Shown here one piece after another: positions 51,200 through 62,611 of a stretch of 64,000 nucleotides of DNA. The notes under the pieces were generated by a model, which was given only the letters and a program-made list of their open reading frames with translations, was not told the origin of the DNA and ran no database searches. The position numbers and the translations under genes were made by a program. Origin of the DNA: Fragilaria crotonensis (taxonomy: Eukaryota > Bacillariophyta > Fragilariophyceae > Fragilariales > Fragilariaceae); NCBI GenBank assembly GCA_022925895.1, contig JAKSYS010000128.1, forward strand, positions 1-64,000. Reading direction: 5' to 3'. Positions within the stretch are counted from its first letter, which is position 1. The number at the start of each line of letters is the position of its first letter.

Positions 51200-54100
51200 T
51201 AACCTACTAACCTCTGTGAGGGGGTCACCGATGATCAGTCAAATCATATAGGATAAGTCCAACGAGATGATCACGCTTTTGACCACCCGGAATAATCTTT
51301 GTACATATGTCTGCCGGGTTGTCATGTGTCGATACATGTCCGGTGAGACATTCGCCCATGGCCACAGCTTCACGGACCGCGTGGTAACACACTGAGTTCG
51401 ACTTCTTCTTAAGCACCGACTCAGGGCGTTGGGTATTATGGATAACCGACATATTGTCGCCATAAATATATGATGGACCCGAAAGGGGTACGCCCATCAT
51501 TCGTAGTTTGTAGCGAATCCCACGCAGGGTCTCCATTCCCTGTTTCATCGCCACAAATTCAGCACCAAAAACACTTGTTTCAATCGTTGACTGTTTCTTG
51601 GAGAACCAAGTGATTGGCGCCATATTGAGATATATCAAAAACCCCGTACGCGATCGGCGAACACGCTTGTCACCTGCGTGATCCGAGTCAACGTACATCC
51701 GGAGATCAACGTCCTTGCCTCGAGGCTCAGGTGCGTTTGGCGGAACCGCTTCCGTAACGTTGCCGTACATGGCCTTCCAATCACATTCCTTGAAGACAGA
51801 CATGTCCACGTCAGGATACGTAGGGTCAAAAACGATGCGAGCGTTGTGTCTCTTTTCCAAATAGTTGAAAAGATGAAACACAGCTTCCAAGTGTCCCTCG
51901 CGCGGCATTATTAAATGCGAGGCAAGTTCGGACACTTCCGTAATTATATCAATGCGACCCAACTCAACGCACCACCGTAGGACTCCTATCTGCGTCTGAT
52001 AGAACGCCGCGGCTTGAGCATCAAGCACCGGTGTCACATCTAACTCGGGCGCATAGTTGAGCGGGAAAGGTCCACTGGTCCGCTTCGCCCACGTTCGGGT
52101 TGGGTATGTTCGGCTGTGATAATCCTTCACGTTTGTCACTGCCGCTTGAATGTACTTACTTGGACTCATTGCCCATGCTCGTACCCCGTTTGGTAGAACT
52201 ACCCCTCTCAGCTTCGCACCGAGGTAGAATTCTGGATCACGAATCGATCCTGGTTTCGTTTTGAAGAAGTGATCTATCTCCTTCAACGCACGTAAACCAT
52301 CATGATGTACCACCAAAATATCGTCAACATATAAGAGACAGTACGCATAGTACTTGTATCCATCATCTGGGCGAGTTTCCGACTTCATCCAAAGGTCTTG
52401 GTCCGCAACGCAAGATTGCCATCCAAGATGTCTCATGCAGTCGGCCAGGTGGTTGCGAAATGATGCCCCTGCGGATTTCAATCCATAAAGAGCGCGCACG
52501 ATGATTGCTTTCTTCCCAGCATCAGCGCCGAATTCGGGTCCGAGCAAACACCAAATCTTTTCCCCGACAGGTGCGGTGAGATAGGCATTTTCGATGTCGG
52601 CCGTTTTCACTTCGAGGTCGTTCAATGCTGCTAAGGTGAGCGCGATTCTCACAGACTCGCGTGACACCACTGTTGCATATGTCACAGATGCTGGAGGACT
52701 AGCAGTCATGTGACCACCCGCCACAAACCGTGCCTTGCGTTGAAAATCCTCCATCTTGACATCAAAAATAAGATGGCATCGTATTTCTTGGAAGGTCGGC
52801 GGTGGGTCGGCCCCCTTCTTCCAATGTCTGAAATGCCACTTGAACTTTTGACATCTCCTTACGTACGGCATCTTGCCAAAGAGTGTTGCCGTTTTCAGTG
52901 TCGATGCGAACGCAATCGGCAAAGGTCTTGGGGACCTCAATACCAAACTTATGGGTTCGTTTGTGATATCGGGTCTTCACTGCCGCTATGATCCGATTAC
53001 GTCGTCGGATTATATGTGGCACCCACCACGCGAAGGCGGGTTCACCTTCAATGCCTTTCGATATTGCGTAGTCGGCGACTTGTAAAGGGATTGGACTCTT
53101 TAAGGTCAGCCAGCCTTTCCCACGAGGTGCTGCCGTCTTTCCACTCAACACAAAGTCGCCATCCTTTCGTCGACTTTCGAATGTGGGTATTCGACCCTTT
53201 TCGAATATACATGTCAGCGCGTGACATCGCGTTTTCGTCCTTCCGATGGTCAACGATTCCAGCGAGTAGGAGGAATTGATTTCCTTCTTCATCACACATG
53301 GCATACATATTTTGGGCGATGACGTTCGCTGCCATCTCCGCAATTTGGCCATCGGGGAATTCGACCTCGTACGTTCGAGTGTCAAGTATGGGGTTGGGAT
53401 TGGCACGACCGACGACGCTTCCATCGGCCATACGTTTGCGTCCCCTCACCTTTGCATTCATCATCCTTCCACCGATTGGAAGTTCGACTTCGGCTCCAAT
53501 ATATTGGTCGTAAGTATCGACGTCGTCATCGTCGACATCGTCAGCAACCAGTGGAGCCGCGCCGTCAACATCGTCATCGTATCGATCGTAAATTGGCGTA
53601 TCGAAAGACTCAAGTTCGGGATTACTGGCAAAGTCCTCATACTTGAAGCCCTCGCCAAAGATCTTGTTCACCGATTCGGTAAACTTTTCACGCGCAGTCC
53701 TTGCCGTTGCATCAGCAATTTCATCGGGCGTGAGTGATCTTACCGTGGATCGGTACACGACTTCGCCATTGGCTTTCAACACTTTCCGCGTCATGGCTGG
53801 ACCGATATCAATTGCAGGGCCTAGGTCGCGGCCCAGCACCATTGCTTCGTCCGGGTATGTGACCGAGGTGTCTCGGAACATAACCCATTCGTACCATCCA
53901 AATTGGACAAGGGGGGAAATGTCGGCAGTCTCGCCACTTACAATCGTTTCCGGAACCTGTCCATTCAATTTGTAGATGTCGTGAGCAGTGAAGGATCTAA
54001 CGTACGCCTCACGTTCGAGGCAGTCGTCCCAAAATCGCTTCGGTGCCTTCGACCGAACCATTTGTCGTCCGACTCCCTTTTTTAGTTCTCGGATCGCAGC

Positions 54101-55700
54101 TTCCGCAGAATTCGACCAAGGGGAGTGCGGTTCCGTTTGTTTCACGTGCACGCCAACTTCGCGACACTTTCTCCGGAATTCCCCATCGTCTGCTCCTCGC
54201 TCCGTCCATGATGATGGTGTTGGGGACACCATCTCTTTGGAACAGTAGCGACAGACCTTCATGTGCCATCGACTTCTTAGCCATGGGATATGCCCGGCAC
54301 CATCCGTCGGAAGTGGAGAAGATCTGCGCATATTTGTTATTGCGTCGGGACGGGATGTTCGATATCAGCGTGTCAGTGAAACAGTCAATCGCTAGTCTCC
54401 GATATCGTAGCTGTCGATCGTTAGTTCGAAAGCGTCGCGATAGGGTCGGGTGCAGTACGGTGCGGACTCCTCGCTGCGTCGTTACGTCTATCGTTCGTTT
54501 CGCCGTTGCCAAGTCGATACCCCAATTCTTCGCAAGCTGTTCAGGTTTAAATTGCTTCCCACTACTTCCGTACTTGCGCAAGACGGAGATGTTGCTGGTA
54601 ATTGAATCATAGAGCAGCATGTCATCGTGGATCACCGAGGTTTGTTTCAACGACAATGTTGCAGCATCGGATCCGACCGATATCGCCTTTGCCACCTCAA
54701 GCGTATGGGAAACCGAACAGAGTCGACGGCTGGATGGGGCGGCTCCAATACGGTCCCTGTTTCCCAGACGGTGGAAATTAATGATCGCTCTTGAGAAGCA
54801 AAAGTTGTGTCGTGGGGATCATAAGGCGGATCCTCACTGGTGAGTTCGACGTGCGGTAAAGACTCAAATTCGGAGATTGAGGGCTTCCGGGTTGGAAACG
54901 TGGATGTCACTCCGTGAATTCCAAGGGGAATTACATATGGGCGGCCCATCGCCGTGTCAGGAATTAAAATCGTATGCGTAAATTCGTCGGGGTTTTCAGT
55001 GAGGAAACGAGGCGTCTCGTTCACAATCACGTCATTAAGACGAAGTTGCATGGGCGACAATAAATTATGACTTAGGTCCGGGATATATATGGCCTGATGT
55101 ATCATCAAGATCACAGTTTCACCACTGAGCAGATCGTCGTAGGCCAGTGCCGCGGACACAGTACGTAAGTCTTTGGCAATCGGACCGGACGGGTCGTATC
55201 CTGAGACATTGATAGGACGTTCATAATCATGTACTATAAGAGCGTTATGGCCGACTGCACACTGGTCGGCGTGCGAGTCCAAGTCGGTCCGTGACTCTTC
55301 AACTGTGACGTCAAGAGATCCGAGGGTGCGGAGCGCGCCCAACGTGACGTCGCGTCACTTGGATTCTCGCTTCTGACGAATCAATGAAGGATTAGTGCGA
55401 TTGCTCGCCTTCTTGTCCTTATCGTCGTTCGTCGTGACGGTATCAGATTGGGTAGAGGTGTCGGTGTCGTCGTCATTCACGCCCGTTTTACCCATCTGCT
55501 TTGCGAGCTGAGAGACTTGGCGGTTCATAGCACGAAGATTCTTGATGACATCTTTGGTGCTCCCTTTTCCGCGCGAGTCCCTTAACCTTGCTGTCCTTTG
55601 AACCGGGCTTGTGGCCTCGCTTGAGACGTTTGGAGGAAAGTTCCTTCTTCTGTTCAGGAGACAATTCGTTGTACTCCTCCTTGGTGTAGTACCGGTCTTC
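51200..55700 (-). CDS. Copia pol region (protease, integrase, RT, RNase H)
   Basis: The parts in order on the minus strand are as follows. A protease is near 55.3-54.9 kb, with an LDSHADQCAVG active-site motif. Integrase is near 54.6-53.5 kb. Reverse transcriptase is near 52.9-51.9 kb, with YAYCLLYVDDILVVHHDG holding the YVDD signature. RNase H is near 51.8-51.2 kb, with DSDHAGDKRVRRSRTGFLIY. Boundaries are rounded. The region is a recent fossil with a few interruptions overall. Confidence 0.8.
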
Positions 55701-56900
55701 GACGGCGCCACTACTGGCCTTGCGTTTTCCCCACCTTGACTTCCGAGATGTTGACCGTGGCGTTGGTCTTTGATTTTGAGGTCTGGCGAATATAATCTTG
55801 GTATAGGGTTACACAGGCGTCAAAGTCGCTGCGAAGCCTCTCGTCGGACATGATGCGCGTTTTAACGGCGTCAAACTTGTCGGACTTGATGCCGTCGAGC
55901 AGGAACCGAACCTTGGATCTTGGGTCGATTCCTGTATAACCATGTTCAACAAGCCCTTCCATAATGGAATGCTGTTGTTTATGGACGTTCACGTAGCGCT
56001 CAAAGTCCCAACGGCGCTGCTCTCCGTTGTAGACCGTGTTCTTGAGCTTATCTTCTGCAAGTGTTGCCATGTTATCAACATTGTTCGGTCCGAGGAAATG
56101 TTGCTGGAGATTAAGGAAAGCCATCCTCCCATCGCGCGTGCGCTGAGCAGGCTTCACGTACGTCCAACAAGAGTGTTCCCTGGTTATCTTGGAGATGATG
56201 TCCCAAACTTTTTCGCGATTGACCAGGTACGTCGGGTCTGGGACCTTGACTCCGGCACCGTCAAGCGTGAAGTGTGGTGCCCTCGCGATCATTTCGTCTT
56301 GAATCGTGGGGTAGGTCGGTTCACCATCGATTTCTGGCACCGCCTCGCTTTTGCGGACGACATATGCGAGCGGAATCTGACGCTCACCGAGGTAGGAACG
56401 AAGGTATTCTTCAATCGATTCCATTGTCTTGGGCCAGTCCTTGGCATTGATTGTTGGTGCTTCAGTTGGCGCCTTATATGTGGATTCGAATTCGCGCAAG
56501 TCGCGAACCGAACGAATGGTCTCAAGCGTCACGTCCGCAGCCGTAACGATGCGACTCACGCGAGCACGGTGACGGAGGAAGAAGGATAGTAGTTTCAGGT
56601 GCCCCTCAGCCCGCTGGTTGACGGGTACACCGGGGTTTTGCACGGCAGCAGCCCCGGCCGCAGCAGCAGGGATAGTACCTCCAGGGCGCCTGACGATCTT
56701 GCAAAGGCTCACCACTTCGGCGTCACTCATCATCCTGATCTCGTCAAGGGAATCGATACCTTGGTCCTCGACAATGGCTTGGGCCGCGCCCTCGGAGAAG
56801 CCAATGCGAGTTAGGGTCGCACGCATCACAGCGTTGTTCATGGTTGTTCTTGGGTCGGTTTCGGAAGGCAAAAACTGAAGAAGTGAGTGCGGGCAAACGG
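55700..56900 (-). CDS. Copia gag region
   Basis: Gag-like protein of about 390 residues at the 5' side of the element. It is mostly helical, with MRATLTRIGFSEGAAQAIVE at its N-terminus and YLRSYLGERQIPLAYVVRKS in the middle, in the style of CoDi Gag proteins. It forms the particle shell in functional relatives. Boundaries are rounded. Confidence 0.7.
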
Positions 56901-57335
56901 TTCTCCACTGGGAAATCGTGCGTTGATTTCACGTCCAGTGAGATGCGATATATTCAGGTTATGAAGATATATATCTTGGTAAAACGCATCCCGTCATGCG
57001 TTGGGATCGTTGGGTCGCTCGTCCTGATGGAAAAATCCTTTTGAACGATGTGATGGTTGTTCTATCCATCATTTGCATCCATGGGGTGATCACAATGGTT
57101 GCCTTGCGCGGCCATGTGGTCCAACATCACACTAAGGGTCACACGCAAGAGATAGTTTGTCGGCGTGTCTAGGCCGGCAGCATATATTGTCAAATTGTGA
57201 GGTGAGAAATTATTGGATGGACCAGTTGCTTTAGCGCGCTTTTCTGGCTGCTCAATGACAATATCGTCGGGTACGACTTATACAGGTCGGTTCGGGGCAT
57301 GTTGTAAGTCGCTGAGCGGATTGGGTCTGATAAAC

Positions 57336-57489
57336 TGAGTAAATTAAGCCATAGGATGACTAGGACGTAACATCGTGTTAAAAGCGTTTATTCGTAACAG
57401 TGAGCATACGACTCATCATATCAGCAATTGGCACTATCGCACTGTCGTACTGTTGTATCGTACACAGTTTGCACGGTCAACTCAAATCA
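57336..57489 (-). repeat. Copia LTR, 5' in element orientation
   Basis: 154-bp partner of 50942-51097; followed on the plus strand by CTCG, the duplicated target bases. Confidence 0.9.
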
Positions 57490-58310
57490 CTCGGCGGAAG
57501 GGCTGTGTAGATCCGAAATCCGAGGACGAGTAGACCCATACAGGCTTTTCGTAATTTTACTTTCTCGAGTACATAGTGTGTTTTTGTCCTACTATGTCAT
57601 AGTAGTGCGTATTTGCTACAGTACTGGAGTAGTGTGCTACCGGTAGTAATCAGTTTAGCGGTTTGGTCTCCAAAAACGAGAAATTAAGCTGAAACCGTCA
57701 TTTCCCGGAATTCACAGACTTCTCAGATATGATCTTGTATTAGCACTTGTACTTGTACTTCCGTATTGCGGGCGTCGGGTTTTTTTTTTTTTTTTTTTTT
57801 TTTAATCATATTTTTTCGTACCAGGTACCAGTACTGGGCAAAGCGGTAGCACGTTAAATAGATTTCGAGTTTTTTTTTTAAATCACAATGCCCCAACACC
57901 AGTACTTGGACATGGTACTGTACTGCATATACAGAGCTCGGAGTTCTGAGTTCTGAGACAAAACAAGTACTGTAGCACCTGTACAGTATGTCAGTTGACA
58001 TTGCAGTACACAGATACTCCATGTTCCCTGGTACTCGAGTACCCCTACAACAAGTGCACAACACTGCACTACGTAGTCTACACAATCTACAGTTGACAGT
58101 TTCCGATCTCTCCGCAATCCCACTATCTTCCGATCAATGACACTTCCGTGATAACCTTGAAACTTCCATTCCTCATCGAGCAATAGTCCACTCCGCTGAT
58201 TACACGAGAGCAATAGAAAACTGCTCAGAATACATGGTTATCGTATCTTTATTACTGACAGCTAACACAACTGCATCAGCATCAGTATTGTAAGACAACG
58301 GGCCACAGCA
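57490..58310. other. Intergenic region with poly-T tract and GTAC island
   Basis: Contains a run of about 23 T at 57780-57803 and GTAC/AGTACT words at 57725-57760, 57815-57835 and 57900-58050. The final 200 bp are plainer and should contain the glucosylceramidase promoter. No gene is supported. Confidence 0.4.
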
Positions 58311-60767
58311 ATGAAGAACAGCTATGAATCCCTTCCCCTCAATGGACGCAACACGTTCGTCTCGGAATCTTCGTTGGTCAGCGCCAACGACGAAGGGGGG
58401 ACGGTGGATCCATGGTTGGATCGGTTTGTGACTGCGTTGATCGTTATCTTGATTTGTTGTTTCATCGTGATGACAACCAGTGGCTCTTTGGAAGCCGAAC
58501 AGAGCACTAGCGATATCGAGTATCGTCCTTTTTGCAAAGTCCCAACTTCCCGGTACAGCCAAAACGTACGCGTGGTTCAGACCAGCCTCGGCGAACCCAC
58601 GCAAAAATGGGCTCCTCAAGAATGCGTCATATCCACCAAAGATCAGGGAAGTTTCGAAGATGCCTACGGCGCTCCTGATGCAGTCCTTTCCGTACAGTTG
58701 GATGTCATTGCCCATCCAAATCGTCCTCCAATCCTAGGATTTGGCGGAGCCTTCACGGAAGTGAGTGCCTTAAATTTCCGCTCTCTTTCACGGGAAGGCC
58801 AAGATACTGTCTTGCAACTACTCTTTGGCGAGTTGGGTTACAATTTGGGAAGAGTACACATTAATTCTTGCGATTTCTCTTTGAAGTCATACGCCTACGA
58901 TACCATTGATGGCGACTTTGACTTGGTACACTTTTCCATAGATCACGATGTGCAGTCAGGCATGATAAATATGATGCAGCGTGCCAGAGATGTGTACGCA
59001 AAACATTGGGACGTGGATAATTTCAAACTTTACGCTGCTCCCTGGTCACCTCCTGCGTGGATGAAGGCACCAACCCCTGATGATCATCCCAATGCCGCCC
59101 ATGCTAAAACTATGCTTAATTCAGCGCAACCTGTTTGTCTTCGAGACGGCGTGGGACCTGAATCAAAGTACGCCAAGACGTGGGCCCTCTATTTTTCCAA
59201 GTTTCTGGAAGCCTACCAATCTCAAGGTCTAGACATGTTCGCTATCAGTATCCAGAATGAACCCGAATTTCCGGCACCTTGGGAGGCGTGTTCGTACACG
59301 AAGGAGACAATGGCTGATTTTCTTGCCAATCACTTGGGTCCACAATTGGCGGAAACCTTTCCGAATACTAAAATCCTGATTTTTGACCACAACAAGGATC
59401 ATGCACCCGTTTGGATTGATTATATCTTGAAGAAAGAGGAGGCTGCGAAGTACGTCAGCGGTACTGCCTATCATTGGTACGCCGGATCGACAGATCGGTT
59501 GCTTGACGGGGCGCAGGGCGCACCCAATATGCATAGAGTCATGGCACAGTTGAATAATCTGTCGGACGCATCACCAACGACACCTCCAACGAAGGCCAGC
59601 ACGCATCAACACATTGTCTTGGGATCTGAAGCGTGCCATTGTCCTACAACAGGATATGCCGGTGGTGACATGGACGTTGCCTGGACTCGCGCCGAACGAT
59701 ACGCGCATTCCATTTTGGCCGATCTGGCGGCCGGCAGTCAGGGATGGGTCGAATGGAACCTGCTGCTAGATTCTATGGGTGGTCCCAATCACTTGGGAAA
59801 TCTTTGCGACGCATCTCTGCTGGCAGTCCCACATCGTGCACTGAACGCTAGTAGCCCCGTCGTCGACTTTGAGAACGGACGTCGACCCTTTGGACCTGTT
59901 GTGGGAGATGGACGAACCAAGGAAGAGCTGCACGCCTTGGGATTTCCTGCCGACTTGCTGGATCAGGGTGTGGTTGCCCAACCTCTATTTTACTACATGG
60001 GACACATCTCTAGGTATGTTCGACCCGGTTCTCAGGCCATCACTGCATTGGCTTCCTCGTCGAAACGAGGTCAGACATTCAAGTAGCGATGGTATTGCGG
60101 GAGGAGGACAAAACAATTTGGCTCGACAGGGCATAGAGGTGACGGTGTGGCCCTGTGAGGGTCAACGCGACAGCAATTTATGTGGGAGGAGGCGAGCCAT
60201 CAGCTTCAAGTTTTTGGTCATGATTGGTTGGGTGTGCCCACCAAGAGTTGCGTCGGGCGAGAAAACAATGAGGATTTCTTGGGAGTCATGACTGGATCCT
60301 GCAATGTAACGGACGGCTTTGCCGGTGAGTTTGACATTAGGTCGGCGGATGATGATTCAGACAGTGATGAGGATCTCGTTACAATTGTTGTGACAAATGT
60401 GGATTCCACAGAGAGTTGCCTAGTGGTTCAGGAACTACACAACGCTGGAGGAGCTTACGGCCCGCTGGGCGGAGCCCAAGTGGCCGTCGGGAAATGCGAC
60501 TCAGATGCTGCACTCTGGACCTTCAACAGTGTGACTGGCGAGGTTGTGTCGTCGTTTTTGGGTGATCCGGTGTGCATGACGACAGGCTGGCCGTTCTTGC
60601 AAGTTGGCGCATTCGACACTCCGACAAGGACGGCCATTTCGGAAAAGGTGGTTGTTGTCCTTAACGAAGCTGCCCAATCCGCGAACTATGTACTCAAGGA
60701 TGGCGCCACTGTGATTATGGCGGGATCTATCCCGCCGCGTTCGATTCAAACAATACTGATTGACTAG
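58311..60767 (+). CDS. GH30 glucosylceramidase (glucocerebrosidase), membrane-anchored, two frame breaks
   Basis: About 818 residues from the ATG at 58311. A cytosolic tail of about 38 residues precedes one membrane anchor (residues 39-57, TALIVILICCFIVM), so the enzyme faces the vacuole or lysosome lumen. GH30 motifs are GFGGAFTEVSALN, GRVHINSCDFS, YAAPWSPPAWMK, acid/base Glu317 in SIQNEPEF, GTAYHWYAG and nucleophile Glu440 in VLGSEACHCP. It hydrolyses glucosylceramide to glucose and ceramide. The catalytic frame is continuous to about 60085. Then two compensating single-base breaks, near 60085 and 60165, bracket IAGGGQNNLARQGIEVTVWP. The C-terminal beta domain resumes to the stop at 60767. 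Confidence 0.9.
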
Positions 60768-60822
60768 CTTAACACCTCGCATAACCTTCTTTCCGCTGGA
60801 ACAATTTGTATTCTAAATGTTT

Positions 60823-62007
60823 CTATGCTTGTGAGACATAATCCTTAGCGGTCTGGACTTCCAAATCCGTCACTACTACCTTGAGGAGAGGCGGACCACC
60901 GTCTTGACCAGGAATGATTCCCTTGATGCCTTTGTTTGTCGGTAGCTTTGCCAAACGTGCCAAAAATGCCATGGAGGGCTCGTCCAAGACTTGACCAACT
61001 ACCTTGCGCCCTTCCTTGTCCATACCAGGTACAGCAGAAGCCGTAATTTGGAAGGCTGCGTGTTCCACGGACACACGAGTGGATGGGATTAGGTGAGAAA
61101 CGATTGGACTGCATCATCATGCTCCAGTGGACAACACCAGCATTCGGAGCTCACCGTTTGAGAACGCTTCATCTTCTTTGCCACTGCTCCCGAATCCCAG
61201 TCCACCTCCTGGAATCGACAACAAACCAGCACAATCGTGCGGTCGCACGCTTTTTTCAAAAGTCAGCTGCTCCCTGGGACGAGGTTGTGGTAAAAAATTG
61301 TCCGGTGCCCTACTGGATCCGACGGACCGAGCATATGATGCTGCCTGCGAGGGCAGTCCAAATTGCAAACGTTGCGAGGGAACTATGCCAGTTAAGAGGC
61401 CACCTCGTTGTAAACTAACACCTTGAGTGACAGAACCAAAGCCTTCGTCCAACAACAGGCGAGAGGTGGTAATTAGGCCCGACGGCGACATAAAGTCCAG
61501 GAGTTGTTGCACCGATTGGGGTGTGGCTTCACCAAACAGGCCTAACTTTAACGTTCCAACTTCTCCTTTTCCAATTGTAACCACCAGGTCTACGTGATGT
61601 GTAACTCGCGCTGGGACTGTCGGTATTGACTCCCCGGTAGGCACGTCGTCTAGCAATACTCCATTCGGACCGCACTTGGGATCCGTCGCATCGCAACGAT
61701 CCTTTCCACCCCAGCTCCAACCTACGGCGGCATCCCAGTCACCTTTCTCCAAGCAATTACCCGCCTCACGACATGCCTTTTCGGCAGCACCGACTGCTTG
61801 TTCGACAGCGAGTGCTTTATCACTGGGAATCAGCAGTCCAGCGGAAGCGGCGACCAACGTGCCGATGAACAAATTTCGTCGCAAAGGAGAGACATCTTGT
61901 TGTCGCGTCAAGAGCAGAACATGCTGTGACCTCACTTGTGTGGAGGGTCGAACTGTGAAGCTACTGGCCAGCAACGGGAGGAGCAAAGTTCCGAGCGGAG
62001 ACTTCAT
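60823..62007 (-). CDS. Cyclophilin-like protein of the thylakoid lumen (C-terminal junction unresolved)
   Basis: It starts at the ATG at 62007 (MKSPLGTLLLPLLASSFTV, a signal peptide). A twin-arginine lumen signal follows (RRNLFIGTLVAASAGLLIPSDKALA). The mature part has EKACREAGNCLEKGDWDAAV, a cysteine-containing segment DRCDATDPKCGPNGV, and the divergent cyclophilin block VGTLKLGLFGEATPQSVQQL. It ends PGQDGGPPLLKVVVTDLEVQ. Between 61150 and 61060 the frame changes. A GTGAGC donor after FSNG and an acceptor before TCCAATCG are visible, but the phases do not match, so either the intron is misplaced or a one-base break exists. Predicted role: peptidyl-prolyl isomerase-like folding factor. Catalytic residues look degenerate. 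Confidence 0.68.
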
Positions 62008-62160
62008 GGAAATGCTTTTGTATGGCCAGGGTGGAATTAACTTCGGTGCTTTTGATTTCCAACATGGGCATTCATATCTTACACTCCTGTGCAAGTTTGC
62101 ATGGATACTAATGTACATGTACTCTACCAGGTAGTAGGAGTACATGGTACATCTATATAT

Positions 62161-62421
62161 AGGGATGCGCACAATAATATTGTCAACATATTGCAATACA
62201 CGTTTCTTGCAATACAATATATTGCAATACTCGTTTATGCCAATACAATATATTGGTATTGTGATTCGAACCAATACAATATATTGTATTGTCAGGACAA
62301 ACCAATACAATATATTGTATTGTCACAACGAACCAATACAATATATTGTATTGTCAGGACGAAGCAATACAATATATTGTTAACAATATATTGCAATACA
62401 ATATATATTGTGCACATCCCT
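62161..62421. repeat. Palindromic AT-rich array bounded by inverted GGGATG ends
   Basis: It starts AGGGATGCGCACAATA and ends TATTGTGCACATCCCT, an inverted pair. Between these are units of the 20-bp perfect palindrome CAATACAATATATTGTATTG, spaced about 31 bp apart and separated by a variable TCAGGACAAAC-like linker. It could be a MITE or a minisatellite grown inside one. Confidence 0.7.
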
Positions 62422-62524
62422 TGTGATCCTGAGATACAGTTGTATTAGTACAGTGCTGTACTTCGCGTACACCAGTAACACCAAACAGCCGCTGCTTTTG
62501 CACGTATCCATCAGTATTATGCTA

Positions 62525-62611
62525 CTTACAATATATTGTGCAATATATTGCAATACTTGTTAACGACAATACAATATATTGGTATTGTAAGATGAACCAA
62601 TACAATATATT
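62525..62611. repeat. Second block of the palindromic AT array
   Basis: Same ACAATATATTG units and the same linker style as the block at 62161-62421. It continues after the hAT-type insertion at 63182, so the two halves were once joined. Confidence 0.7.

Larger units (their letters stand above)
50942..57489 (-). mobile_element. Ty1/Copia LTR retrotransposon (CoDi-like), young, partly broken
   Basis: This is a 6.5-kb element on the minus strand with 154-156-bp LTRs (TG...CA) at both ends, flanked by CTCG on each side as a short target duplication. The order gag, protease, integrase, reverse transcriptase, RNase H is that of Ty1/Copia, and the proteins resemble the diatom CoDi lineages. The LTR pair differs by about one substitution and one 2-bp indel, so the insertion is young. 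All parts are present and the structure looks whole, with a small number (about four) of reading-frame interruptions in the polyprotein region. Confidence 0.92.

Noticed and set aside
57780-57803. Poly-T tract as a LINE/SINE tail or pol III terminator
   Set aside because: No retroposon body, no target duplication and no pol III gene lies next to it; treated as a homopolymer.
62250-62400. CRISPR-like array of repeats with spacers
   Set aside because: The units are perfect palindromes with near-identical short linkers, in a eukaryotic genome and without cas genes; this is a transposon-linked minisatellite.
62089-62448. Overlapping frames rich in Asn, Thr, Ile and Tyr
   Set aside because: Translations of the ACAATATATTGT palindromes; low complexity and no start context.
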